DNA from: Chloroflexota bacterium
GTDB taxonomy: Bacteria > Chloroflexota > Anaerolineae > B4-G1
Assembly: GCA_003648125.1 (NCBI GenBank)
Contig: QMOE01000167.1
Coordinates: 1-5,986, forward strand
Direction of reading: 5' to 3'
Length of the DNA stretch: 5,986 nt
The position numbers were made by a program, and so were the translations under genes. The notes beneath the pieces were generated by a model. That model made no database searches. It saw only the letters and a list, made by a program, of their open reading frames with translations, and was not told the DNA's origin. Positions 1-5,950 of this stretch are shown here, piece after piece. Position 1 is the first letter of the stretch. Each line of letters begins with the position of its first letter.

Positions 1-18
1 AGCGACTCTTTTGTTAGA

Positions 19-216
19 TCATCCAAATTTCAACATCTCAGTGTATCTCTGTGCCTTCTCTGCGCTCTCTGTGTAACTGATTTTGGCCTCTTTGAAAAAG
101 TGTCCGGTAGTGAAAACCAGCACCGGCCCGTCGTTATTGGCAATCTGAGCTTGCCAGGCTGCGAGAGCTTTGGAGTAATACGGAGCGGGTGCAAGCTGGC
201 CTGGATTATGCCAAAG
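19..216 (-). pseudogene. Possible C-terminal gene remnant on the minus strand, no start codon
   Basis: On the minus strand a frame is open for 65 codons between a TAA (219-217) and a TGA (21-19). It has no ATG near its beginning; the only ATG is a few codons from its end. The part read from about 190 to 100 looks protein-like (for example the segments YYSKALAAWQAQIANNDG and PVLVFTTGHFF) and more natural than the plus-strand reading of the same bases. The last 20 or so residues run through the CTCTGYG repeat, so the original C-terminus may have been replaced. I do not recognise a family. It could be the tail of a gene cut off on its 5' side, or chance; confidence is low. Confidence 0.2.
37..80. 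repeat. CTCTGYG-rich low-complexity or dispersed repeat
   Basis: Three near-copies of TCTCTGTG or TCTCTGCG stand at 46-53, 57-64 and 66-73, spaced 9 to 11 bases apart, in a GC-poor stretch. On the other strand it reads as runs of CACAGAG-type units. Short CACAGAG/ACACAGAG sequences of this style are a familiar kind of dispersed intergenic repeat in environmental bacteria; that link is from memory. The internal repetition is visible directly. Whether it is multi-copy in this genome cannot be seen from one window. Confidence 0.5.
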
Positions 217-546
217 TTAATGACTGTACTAGAAGGCAATCTCATTGAGGCAGACATATCGCCAGACAAATTGAAGGCACTGCCAAAGGAGAAGCGCAAC
301 GAGATACTAAAGATGCGCCGGAATATTATAAGAGCGCTTTGCGGCAAGGTAAAGGTCTATGCCAGCGGGCAGGTGGTGATCGGGGGTATGCTGGATGGAA
401 GTGAGGCGGCGCAATTTGAGTTGGAGAATTGTTCAATTGCCATGCTGTGTTATAATGCACCCTACAAATCGGAGACGGATTGGAGGTTAGAGATTGCAAA
501 TCAAGAATACGTTGACCAAACGGTTGGAACCATTCGAGACCATTGA
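208..546 (+). CDS. Hypothetical protein, unrecognised, overlaps cysS
   Basis: A 112-residue frame beginning at ATG 208, with alternatives at GTG 100 (148 residues) and ATG 220. None has a convincing Shine-Dalgarno site. I preferred 208 because upstream bases read more naturally on the other strand and include the end of a possible remnant. The protein has a lysine/arginine-rich, probably helical segment (about residues 20-43), then a beta-like stretch with a glycine turn ([16 protein letters not shown], about 47-62). There is no signal peptide or membrane segment, and I recognise no domain. Its last 53 bases lie inside cysS in another frame, and the probable cysS promoter and ribosome site lie within it. 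That overlap, plus GC content near 49%, suggests a foreign or decaying gene whose natural end is lost. It may not be expressed. Confidence 0.35.
   Translation: MPKLMTVLEGNLIEADISPDKLKALPKEKRNEILKMRRNIIRALCGKVKVYASGQVVIGGMLDGSEAAQFELENCSIAMLCYNAPYKSETDWRLEIANQEYVDQTVGTIRDH
429..456 (+). promoter_or_regulatory. Candidate sigma-70 promoter for cysS, extended -10
   Basis: The hexamer TATAAT at 451-456 is a perfect -10 consensus and is preceded directly by TGT (448-450), giving the extended -10 TGN element. Sixteen bases upstream is TTGTTC (429-434), which matches the -35 consensus only in its first three bases; an extended -10 commonly compensates for that. Transcription would begin near 463, leaving a leader of roughly 30 bases that contains the GGAGG site of cysS. 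The promoter sits inside the upstream hypothetical ORF, so cysS and what follows could be transcribed independently of it. Confidence 0.55.
482..486 (+). promoter_or_regulatory. Ribosome binding site fixing the TTG start of cysS
   Basis: GGAGG lies seven bases before the TTG at 494. An in-frame TAG at 488-490 rules out any start further upstream, so this site and the TTG define the true N-terminus of CysS. Confidence 0.8.
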
Positions 547-1885
547 GAACCGGGTCGTCAGGATGTACGTCTGCGGGCCGACTGTCTACGACAAGGCTCA
601 CATCGGCCATGCCATGTCGGCTATTGTTTTCGACGTCGTGCGGCGCTATTTAGAGTACTTGGGCTACCGGGTGATCCACGTGATGAATTTCACCGATGTG
701 GACGACAAGATCATCAACCGGGCCAACGGGTTGGGCCTGGAGCCGCTCGCCCTGGCGCAGCGCTACATCATCGAGTGGTTCGAGCACGTCCACGATCTGA
801 ACATCCTGCCCGCCCATCACAACCCCCGCGTTAGCCAGGTCATGCCGCAGATCATCGAATTTGCCCAGGCGCTCATCGAAAAAGAATACGCCTACGCGGT
901 GGACGGCGACGTATACTACCGCGTGCGCAAGTTCGCCGGTTACGGCAAGCTCTCTGGCCGCAGCCTGGACGAGGCGCAGGCGGGCGCGCGGGTGGCCGTA
1001 GATGAGCGCAAAGAGTACCCGCTCGACTTTGCCCTCTGGAAAGCGGCCAAACCGGGCGAGCCTTACTGGGAGTCCCCCTGGGGACAGGGGCGGCCCGGTT
1101 GGCACATCGAGTGCTCGGCGATGGCTATCCATTATCTGGGGGAGCAGATTGATATTCACGGCGGCGGCAGTGACCTCATCTTCCCGCACCACGAAAACGA
1201 GATCGCCCAATCGGAGGCCTACACGGGCAAGGAGCCGTTTGCCCGCTACTGGCTGCACAACGGCATGCTGCAATTGCGCGGCGAGAAAATGTCCAAGTCG
1301 GTGGGCAACCTGGTGACGATTGAGGACTTTCTGACCGGGCACGAGGCCGACGTATTGCGGCTGGTCATCCTTTCCTCCCACTATGGCAAGCCGCTGGGCT
1401 ACGACGACGAGGTGGTGGCGGAGGCGGAGCGGGCGCTGCGCCGTCTGCGAGGAGGCTTGCGGCCTCCCGTGGGCGACCTCACTGCAGGGGAAGCCGCCGA
1501 GGCCTTGAAGGCACAGGTCGCTGCTGCCAGGGAAGGTTTTCTCTCGGCGATGGATGATGACTTTAACACGGCCGGCGCGCTGGGCTGTGTCTTTAACCTG
1601 GTGCGGGCGATCAACACGGCGCGCGACGCCGGCGTAGGCGGAGGGCCTTTTGCCGAGGCCCAGGCCGCTTTGCGTGAGTTGACCGGGGTACTGGGGCTGG
1701 AACTGCAAGGGGGGAGAGGCGGGGATGTGGACGCGGCCCCTTTCATCCAGGCGCTGATCGAGGCGCGGGAGGGACTGCGCCGGGAAAAGCAATGGGCGTT
1801 GGCCGACGATATCCGTGACCGGCTGATCGGGCTGGGCGTGTCGCTGGAGGACGGGCCGCAGGGCACAGAGTGGCGCTGGGCATGA
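494..1885 (+). CDS. cysS: Cysteinyl-tRNA synthetase
   Basis: Class Ia aminoacyl-tRNA synthetase that activates cysteine with ATP and charges tRNA-Cys in the cytoplasm. The 463-residue length is normal for the family. Visible signatures are [10 protein letters not shown] (24-33), the HIGH motif at 36-39, [11 protein letters not shown] (67-77), WHIECSAM (203-210), [18 protein letters not shown] (223-240) and KMSKS at 265-269. The zinc ligands known from the E. coli enzyme correspond to C27, C207, H232 and E236; all are present. The C-terminal part is the helical anticodon-binding region, ending in the expected segment around residues 430-463. It starts at TTG 494: an in-frame stop lies one codon upstream of it, and GGAGG precedes it at good spacing. 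A promoter candidate lies at 429-456. The reading frame is intact with no sign of damage, so I am nearly certain of the identity. Confidence 0.98.
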   Translation: MQIKNTLTKRLEPFETIENRVVRMYVCGPTVYDKAHIGHAMSAIVFDVVRRYLEYLGYRVIHVMNFTDVDDKIINRANGLGLEPLALAQRYIIEWFEHVHDLNILPAHHNPRVSQVMPQIIEFAQALIEKEYAYAVDGDVYYRVRKFAGYGKLSGRSLDEAQAGARVAVDERKEYPLDFALWKAAKPGEPYWESPWGQGRPGWHIECSAMAIHYLGEQIDIHGGGSDLIFPHHENEIAQSEAYTGKEPFARYWLHNGMLQLRGEKMSKSVGNLVTIEDFLTGHEADVLRLVILSSHYGKPLGYDDEVVAEAERALRRLRGGLRPPVGDLTAGEAAEALKAQVAAAREGFLSAMDDDFNTAGALGCVFNLVRAINTARDAGVGGGPFAEAQAALRELTGVLGLELQGGRGGDVDAAPFIQALIEAREGLRREKQWALADDIRDRLIGLGVSLEDGPQGTEWRWA

Positions 1886-1901
1886 TGCCGGCTCGAATCA
1901 T

Positions 1902-1906
1902 GGGAG
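1902..1906 (+). promoter_or_regulatory. Ribosome binding site choosing ATG 1915 for the small gene
   Basis: GGGAG lies eight bases before ATG 1915. The in-frame earlier candidates (GTG 1870, ATG 1882, ATG 1885, ATG 1900) have no comparable site, although the ATG at 1882 overlaps the cysS stop as ATGA and could use translational coupling. Confidence 0.5.
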
Positions 1907-1914
1907 CAGAAATT

Positions 1915-2097
1915 ATGCCAAAAGAGCAGCCAGAAACACCAAGAACCCAGGACTTGGACGAAATGGCCCGTCAGATGGAGGCGGCACTGGTCGAGGCGCG
2001 GCAAACGCTGGAGAACGTGCCGGCGCAGAATAGCCAATCTGAGGACACAGCGCGCCCCACAAAAAGCGACGCCGATGACCAAGTACAATCCCAATAA
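1915..2097 (+). CDS. Small acidic helical protein, 60 residues, function unknown
   Basis: This small frame lies between cysS (29-base gap) and the endonuclease III gene (23-base overlap), in the same direction. A ribosome site at 1902-1906 supports the chosen start. Residues about 12-34 form a likely amphipathic helix (L14, M17, M21, L25, A28 and L32 on one face), followed by a polar, probably disordered tail rich in Q, S, D and T (about 37-60). There is no signal peptide, membrane segment, cysteine or known motif. The layout suggests a short oligomerising or partner-binding protein, but I do not recognise a family and infer no function. It could also be a chance open frame in a spacer. The ribosome site and the overlap with the next gene, common in operons, favour it being real. 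Confidence 0.5.
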   Translation: MPKEQPETPRTQDLDEMARQMEAALVEARQTLENVPAQNSQSEDTARPTKSDADDQVQSQ

Positions 2098-2818
2098 ACA
2101 CCACCGCCGTAGAGGGGCGCAGCGTCGCTGCGACCCTACGGCCTGTTGCGCCCCTACCGAACACATCCTCCACATCCACAACCTGCTCCTTGCCGAATAT
2201 GGTGATCACGTCTGGCGCCCCCACGACCCCGTCGGAACTCTGGTCCTGACTATTCTCTCGCAGAACACGAACGACGTCAATCGCGACCGGGCTTACGAGC
2301 GGCTGCGGGAGCGGTTCTCCACCTGGGAGGCGGCCCGTGACGCATCACAGGAGGAACTGGTAGAAGCGATCCGCCCGGCGGGACTGGCTCCCACCAAGGG
2401 GCCGCGCATCCAGGGCGCGCTGCGGCGCATCACGGAGGAGCGCGGGGCGATAGATCTGGTGTTTCTCAAAGAGATCGAGTTGGAGGAGGCGCGGGCCTGG
2501 CTGCTGGATATTCCAGGCGTCGGGCCAAAGACAGCGGCCATCGTGCTGCTCTTTGCGCTGGGACGGCCCGCCTTTCCGGTGGATACCCACGTCCATCGGG
2601 TGACGCTCAGGTTGGGATTGATTCCGGAGCGGACGAGCCGCGAGAAGGCACATACTTTGCTGGAAGCTGCCGTGCCGCCTGAAATCTATTATCCTTTCCA
2701 CCTCAATCTGATCGAGCACGGACGGGCTGTGTGTCACGCCCGTAAGCCTGAATGTGGTCGCTGCGTCTTGCAAGGCCACTGCGCCTACGCATCCAGCAAT
2801 CGGGGACGAGTAGCTTGA
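2075..2818 (+). CDS. nth: Endonuclease III family DNA glycosylase/AP lyase
   Basis: HhH-GPD superfamily enzyme of base-excision repair, expected to remove oxidised pyrimidines and cut the abasic strand. The domain begins near residue 29; the segment TILSQNTNDVNRDRAYERL (59-77) matches the family's N-terminal region. The helix-hairpin-helix is LLDIPGVGPKTAAIV (143-157), with catalytic lysine K152, and VDTHVHRV carries the catalytic aspartate D170. Both residues are present, so a bifunctional enzyme is predicted. A 4Fe-4S loop is complete: C220, C227, C230, C236 with the classical 6-2-5 spacing. The only ATG before the domain is 2075; it lacks a clear ribosome site and overlaps the small upstream gene, so coupling is likely. 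Residues 12-28, including C19, C24 and C25, are encoded by a palindromic repeat and are not part of the family. The native start was probably near residue 28 before the repeat arrived. Confidence 0.93.
   Translation: MTKYNPNKHHRRRGAQRRCDPTACCAPTEHILHIHNLLLAEYGDHVWRPHDPVGTLVLTILSQNTNDVNRDRAYERLRERFSTWEAARDASQEELVEAIRPAGLAPTKGPRIQGALRRITEERGAIDLVFLKEIELEEARAWLLDIPGVGPKTAAIVLLFALGRPAFPVDTHVHRVTLRLGLIPERTSREKAHTLLEAAVPPEIYYPFHLNLIEHGRAVCHARKPECGRCVLQGHCAYASSNRGRVA
2108..2157. repeat. REP-like palindromic repeat inside the 5' end of nth
   Basis: The core is a 15-base palindrome, CGCAGCG-T-CGCTGCG (2118-2132). It is flanked by CGTAG (2108-2112) and its complement CTACG (2136-2140), with small mismatched bulges between. 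A third arm, TGCGCCCCTAC (2147-2157), is complementary to the left arm GTAGAGGGGCGCA (2109-2121) apart from a two-base AG insertion. Two alternative hairpins are therefore possible. The left arm begins with GTAG. The repeat is read through in frame as residues 12-28 of the endonuclease. Confidence 0.65.
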
Positions 2819-2865
2819 CGTTCGTTTTCTGATGGGCTGCTGCTGGTGAATAAGGAAGGTGCATC

Positions 2866-4035
2866 ATGCGTATAGGTCAAATGACCGAGGTTTACAAGCC
2901 GGTTATCAATGGAGTGACTAACTTTATATCTCTCCACAAACGGACCCTCGAATCGTGGGGGCATAAAGTCTTTGTTTTTACGCTGGGGGAAGAGGACTAT
3001 GAGGATGACGAACTGTATATCATTCGCTCCCCTGCTATCCCGCTCTCCGACACGGGCTATCATCTCAGCTTCCGTTTTTCCCACCGCGCCCGGAAAAAAA
3101 TCAAAACAATGGACGTGTTGCACGTGCATCACCCGTTTATCAGCGGGCGACAGGCGATCAGCATGGGCAAGCGGTATGACATCCCCGTCATCTACACCAA
3201 CCACACGCGCTATCACCTGCAGGCCCGTTACTATGTGCCTTTTATTCCAGAAGAGTTCTCACGAGCTTTCTTGGAGGCATATCTGCCCAACTTTACCGCT
3301 CAGTGTGATCTAGTCGTCGTTCCTTCGCGGGGAGTAAAGCGGGCGCTGCAAGAGTTGGGCGTGACCTGCAACATTGAGGTCATCCCCAATGGCGTGGATG
3401 TGGCACAGTTTCAACATCCCGCTGCGCCGCTATCGAAGGCAGTTCTGGGCTTGCCCGCACACGCACTGGTAGCGATCACGGTGGGGCGCTTGGGGCCGGA
3501 GAAGAACCTGGCCTTTTTGCTGCGTGCTTTCACTCACATCGCCGCCGAGGTGCCGGACTTGCATCTGGTCGTCATCGGCAGTGGCCCCGAGGAAGAGTAT
3601 CTCAATGAAATGGTGCATCTGTTGGGATTGGCTGCGCGCGTCCACCTGGTCGGCGAGGTACCATACGAGCAGATTCCCAACTGGCTGGCGATGGCTGATT
3701 TCTTTGCCTTTGCCTCGGTGAGCGAATCACATCCGCTGGTTGTATTGGAGGCGATGGCCGCCGGGCTGCCGGTGTTGGGCATTCCCTGCCCGGGAGTCGA
3801 AGATACCGTCGTGGATGGCGTCAACGGCCTGCTCAGTTCCGAGGACAAGGAGATGTTTGCGGCACGGCTGTGCCGTCTGGCGAGGGAGCCAGAACTGCGG
3901 GCCAGGCTGAGCGCCGGGGCGCGGGAGACACGTGACCAGTACGACATCCGTCGCACCTCGACCACGCTGCTGGCCCACTATGAACGGCTGGTGGAGGAAC
4001 GAGCGCGCCGGCGGGTGGAGAATCACGATGAGTGA
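2866..4035 (+). CDS. GT4-type glycosyltransferase, probably lipid or envelope directed
   Basis: A 389-residue GT-B fold retaining glycosyltransferase of the GT4 group, expected to move a sugar from a nucleotide-sugar donor at the cytoplasmic membrane face. The N-terminal acceptor domain shows EVYKPVINGVTNFI (8-21) and the HVHHPF segment (86-91). The C-terminal donor domain shows VGRLGPEKN (206-214) with R208 and K213, GSGPEE (238-243), and the EX7E signature ESHPLVVLE with E287 and E295. Its general form resembles diacylglycerol glucosyltransferases and related enzymes, so a glycolipid product is plausible but not shown. The start at ATG 2866 follows AAGGAAGG at good spacing. It follows nth by 47 bases and overlaps yraN by 8. 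GC is about 47% over 2881-3120 and about 69% over 3841-4020 by hand count. Family certain; substrate not. Confidence 0.9.
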   Translation: MRIGQMTEVYKPVINGVTNFISLHKRTLESWGHKVFVFTLGEEDYEDDELYIIRSPAIPLSDTGYHLSFRFSHRARKKIKTMDVLHVHHPFISGRQAISMGKRYDIPVIYTNHTRYHLQARYYVPFIPEEFSRAFLEAYLPNFTAQCDLVVVPSRGVKRALQELGVTCNIEVIPNGVDVAQFQHPAAPLSKAVLGLPAHALVAITVGRLGPEKNLAFLLRAFTHIAAEVPDLHLVVIGSGPEEEYLNEMVHLLGLAARVHLVGEVPYEQIPNWLAMADFFAFASVSESHPLVVLEAMAAGLPVLGIPCPGVEDTVVDGVNGLLSSEDKEMFAARLCRLAREPELRARLSAGARETRDQYDIRRTSTTLLAHYERLVEERARRRVENHDE

Positions 4036-4390
4036 TGCCAGGGTCAAGCTGGGCCGTCGCGGGGAGGAACTGGCCGCCCGTGAGTTGACCGGGCGGGGCT
4101 ATGAGATCGTGACCCGCAACTGGTACTGCCAGGCTGGCGAGGTAGACATCGTGGCCCGCCGGAACGAGGCGTGGTATTTTTTCGAGGTGCGCACGCGGCG
4201 CGGGCGCGAGTTCGGCCCGCCGGAAGAATCGGTCACTCCGGCCAAGCAGCAGCGCATGATTGATGTGGCGCTCACCTACCTGGGCGAGCACGATTTGAAT
4301 GACGTGGATTGGCGGGTGGGGCTGGTGGCGGTGGAAATGAACCGAACAGGCCGGCTGATACGGTTAGAGGTATATGACAGCATCACTTGA
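4028..4390 (+). CDS. yraN: YraN/UPF0102 family nuclease-fold protein
   Basis: A 120-residue protein of the UPF0102 (YraN) family, whose fold is related to restriction-endonuclease-like and Holliday-junction-resolvase-type nucleases; its cellular role is not established. Visible family features are GEELAARELTGRGYEIVTRN (12-31), GEVDIVARR (37-45) and FEVRTRRG (52-59). G37-E38 and D40 match the conserved acidic positions. In the family the next strand usually reads EVK; here it is E53-V54-R55, so the lysine is arginine. The start is ATG 4028, seven bases after GGAG (4017-4020); the frame is open further upstream, but that part lies inside the glycosyltransferase gene. It overlaps the preceding gene by 8 bases and miaA by 17, which points to translational coupling. 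The length is normal for the family. Confidence 0.9.
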   Translation: MSDARVKLGRRGEELAARELTGRGYEIVTRNWYCQAGEVDIVARRNEAWYFFEVRTRRGREFGPPEESVTPAKQQRMIDVALTYLGEHDLNDVDWRVGLVAVEMNRTGRLIRLEVYDSIT

Positions 4391-5309
4391 TCGCCATTCG
4401 CTGTTGGTCATCATCGGGCCGACGGCTGTGGGCAAGACGGCGCTCTCACTCCACCTGGCCGAGGTGTTGGGGGGCGAGATCGTCTCCGCCGACTCGCGCC
4501 TGCTCTACCGGGAGATGGATATTGGCACGGCCAAGCCCACGCCGGAGGAGCGCGCCCGCGTGCCCCACCACCTGCTCGATATCGCCGCACCCGACGAGAC
4601 GGTGGGGCTGGCCGAGTTCCAGGAGCAAGCGACCGCCGCCATCGCCGCTATCCACGCTCGCGGCAGACTGCCGCTTTTAGTCGGGGGCACGGGGCAGTAC
4701 GTGCGGGCCGTCGTGGAGGGGTGGCGCGTCCCGCGCGTCCCTCCCGACCCCGACTTGCGGGCCGAATTGGAGGCCCAGGCCGAGCGCGAGGGGGCCGCAG
4801 CACTGCACGCCCGTCTGGCCCGCCTGGACCTGGCGGCCGCGCAGCGAATTGACTATCGCAACGTGCGCCGGGTCATCCGCGCGCTGGAAGTCTGTCTGGT
4901 TACGGGACGTCCTATTTCTGAGCAGCAGCGCAAGCAGCCGCCCCCTTACCGCATCCTCCAAATCGGGCTGACGATGGAGCGGGCGACGCTCTACGCCCGC
5001 GCCGACCGGCGGGTGGAGGCGATGATGGTCGCCAGGCTGGAGGATGAGGTGCGCCGATTGGTGGAGGCGGGATACGACTGGGCCCTCCCGGCGATGTCGG
5101 GATTGGGGTACGTGCAGTTCAAGCCCTATTTTGATGGGCAAGCGACGCTGGAACAAGTGGTGGCGGAGATCAAGTGGGCGACGCATCGCTTTATCCGCCG
5201 CCAGTATAACTGGTTTCGCCTGAACGACCCGGTCATCCGCTGGTTCGACGTCACCGAGGCACCGGAGGGGGAGATTGAGGCTACGGTCAGAGAGTGGCTG
5301 GAGAGGTGA
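4374..5309 (+). CDS. miaA: tRNA dimethylallyltransferase (A37 prenylation)
   Basis: Transfers the dimethylallyl group of dimethylallyl diphosphate to N6 of adenosine 37 in tRNAs reading codons that begin with U, giving i6A. The 311-residue length is typical. In order: P-loop GPTAVGKT (15-22); SADSRLLYREMDIGTAKP (38-55) with D40 at the position of the proposed catalytic base; VPHHLLD (63-69); LLVGGTGQYV (101-110), where most relatives have L in place of Q; RNVRRVIRALEV (162-173); MSGLGYVQ (241-248); and RRQYNWFR (275-282). All are in the expected order without a break. ATG 4374 follows AGAGG (4366-4370) at only three bases, a short spacing, and the gene overlaps yraN by 17 bases, so initiation probably depends on coupling. 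The GNAT gene follows 12 bases later. The identity is very secure. Confidence 0.97.
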   Translation: MTASLDRHSLLVIIGPTAVGKTALSLHLAEVLGGEIVSADSRLLYREMDIGTAKPTPEERARVPHHLLDIAAPDETVGLAEFQEQATAAIAAIHARGRLPLLVGGTGQYVRAVVEGWRVPRVPPDPDLRAELEAQAEREGAAALHARLARLDLAAAQRIDYRNVRRVIRALEVCLVTGRPISEQQRKQPPPYRILQIGLTMERATLYARADRRVEAMMVARLEDEVRRLVEAGYDWALPAMSGLGYVQFKPYFDGQATLEQVVAEIKWATHRFIRRQYNWFRLNDPVIRWFDVTEAPEGEIEATVREWLER

Positions 5310-5321
5310 AGGAGCAAGTCA

Positions 5322-5858
5322 ATGCAAATACGTCCGGCACGGCCAAGGGATTTAGAAGCGTGTAGCACGTTGGATCATTCCTACACGACCAATCGAGTGT
5401 GGCAGATGGAGGCACGGGAGAAAAATGGCGTGCTGACAACCACCTTCCGGGTGACAAGTCTGCCGCGTGAGGTGCGGGTCAGCTATCCTCGTCAGGGCGA
5501 GGAGTTGCTGACAGGGTGGCGGCAGCGAGACGGCTTCCTGGTGGCGGGGGACGAGGGGCGCGTCTGTGGTTACGTCGCGCTGACCGAGGAGAATGAGCTG
5601 GGCATCGCGCGGGTGGGAGACCTGGTGGTGGATCGGCGCTTGCGGCGGCGGGGTGTGGGGACGGCGCTGTTGCAGGCCGCTGCTCAGTGGGCGCGCGAGC
5701 AAGGCTTGGGTTGGCTGCTGGTCGAGGTGCAGACCAAGAATTATCCGGCTATCCGGCTCTGTCGGTCACAGGGGTTGATCTTTTGCGGTTACAACGACCA
5801 CTATTGGCCCAGCCGCGATATTGCTCTGTTCTTTGGCGAGCCGCTGCGGATGAACTAA
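5322..5858 (+). CDS. GNAT family N-acetyltransferase
   Basis: A 178-residue acetyl-CoA-dependent acetyltransferase of the GNAT superfamily. The core is VGDLVVDRRLRRRGVGTALL (98-117), where R108-x-x-G111-x-G113 is the pyrophosphate-binding loop. It is followed by the helix to about residue 128, then VEVQTKNYPAIRLCRSQG (134-151) and the terminal strand DIALFF (166-171). The ExQTxN arrangement and the DIALFF ending recall the streptothricin acetyltransferase group, though RimI-like protein acetylation is equally open. The first 95 or so residues are also intact, with a GNAT-type MQIRPARPRDLEA beginning. ATG 5322 follows AAGGAG (5309-5314) at seven bases. It lies 12 bases behind miaA and is probably the last gene of that operon. 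The substrate cannot be named from sequence. Confidence 0.9.
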   Translation: MQIRPARPRDLEACSTLDHSYTTNRVWQMEAREKNGVLTTTFRVTSLPREVRVSYPRQGEELLTGWRQRDGFLVAGDEGRVCGYVALTEENELGIARVGDLVVDRRLRRRGVGTALLQAAAQWAREQGLGWLLVEVQTKNYPAIRLCRSQGLIFCGYNDHYWPSRDIALFFGEPLRMN

Positions 5859-5906
5859 TCGCGTAGGGTACATAAATGATTTGGGTGCGTTTCATTTCGG
5901 TTGGAG

Positions 5907-5950
5907 GTAGGCGCGCTTTCCATACCGCGCGGTATGGAAAGCGCGGCTAC
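5907..5950. repeat. 44-base near-perfect palindrome, REP-like, GTAG-ended
   Basis: Positions 5912-5945 form a perfect 34-base palindrome with 17-base arms meeting at CCGC|GCGG and no spacer. After one G-G mismatch (5911/5946), the flanks GTAG (5907-5910) and CTAC (5947-5950) also pair. It lies 48 bases beyond the GNAT stop codon. No run of T follows, so it is not a classical intrinsic terminator, though as RNA it would form a very stable hairpin that could protect or end the upstream message. It shares the GTAG end and GC-rich style with the repeat in nth. Confidence 0.8.

Noticed and set aside
1072..1085. GTCCCC-CT-GGGGAC palindrome inside cysS
   Set aside because: It encodes the conserved CysS region just before WHIECSAM, so it is explained by protein coding and GC-rich codon use.
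650..1792. Long minus-strand open frame opposite cysS
   Set aside because: An antisense shadow of a GC-rich gene; no protein family is recognisable, while the plus strand is plainly cysS.
2815..2820. TTGACG, a near-consensus -35 just before the glycosyltransferase gene
   Set aside because: No acceptable -10 lies 16 to 18 bases downstream; the sequence there is GC-rich, and the nearest A/T-rich hexamer is about 27 bases away.
3932..4027. Upstream extension of the yraN frame
   Set aside because: This part lies within the glycosyltransferase gene and does not resemble UPF0102; the ATG at 4028 has a proper ribosome site and fits the family's length.
5874..5897. Weak inverted repeat AAATGA ... 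TCATTT as a terminator after the GNAT gene
   Set aside because: Six A/T-rich pairs with a 12-base loop and no following T-run; too weak to call.
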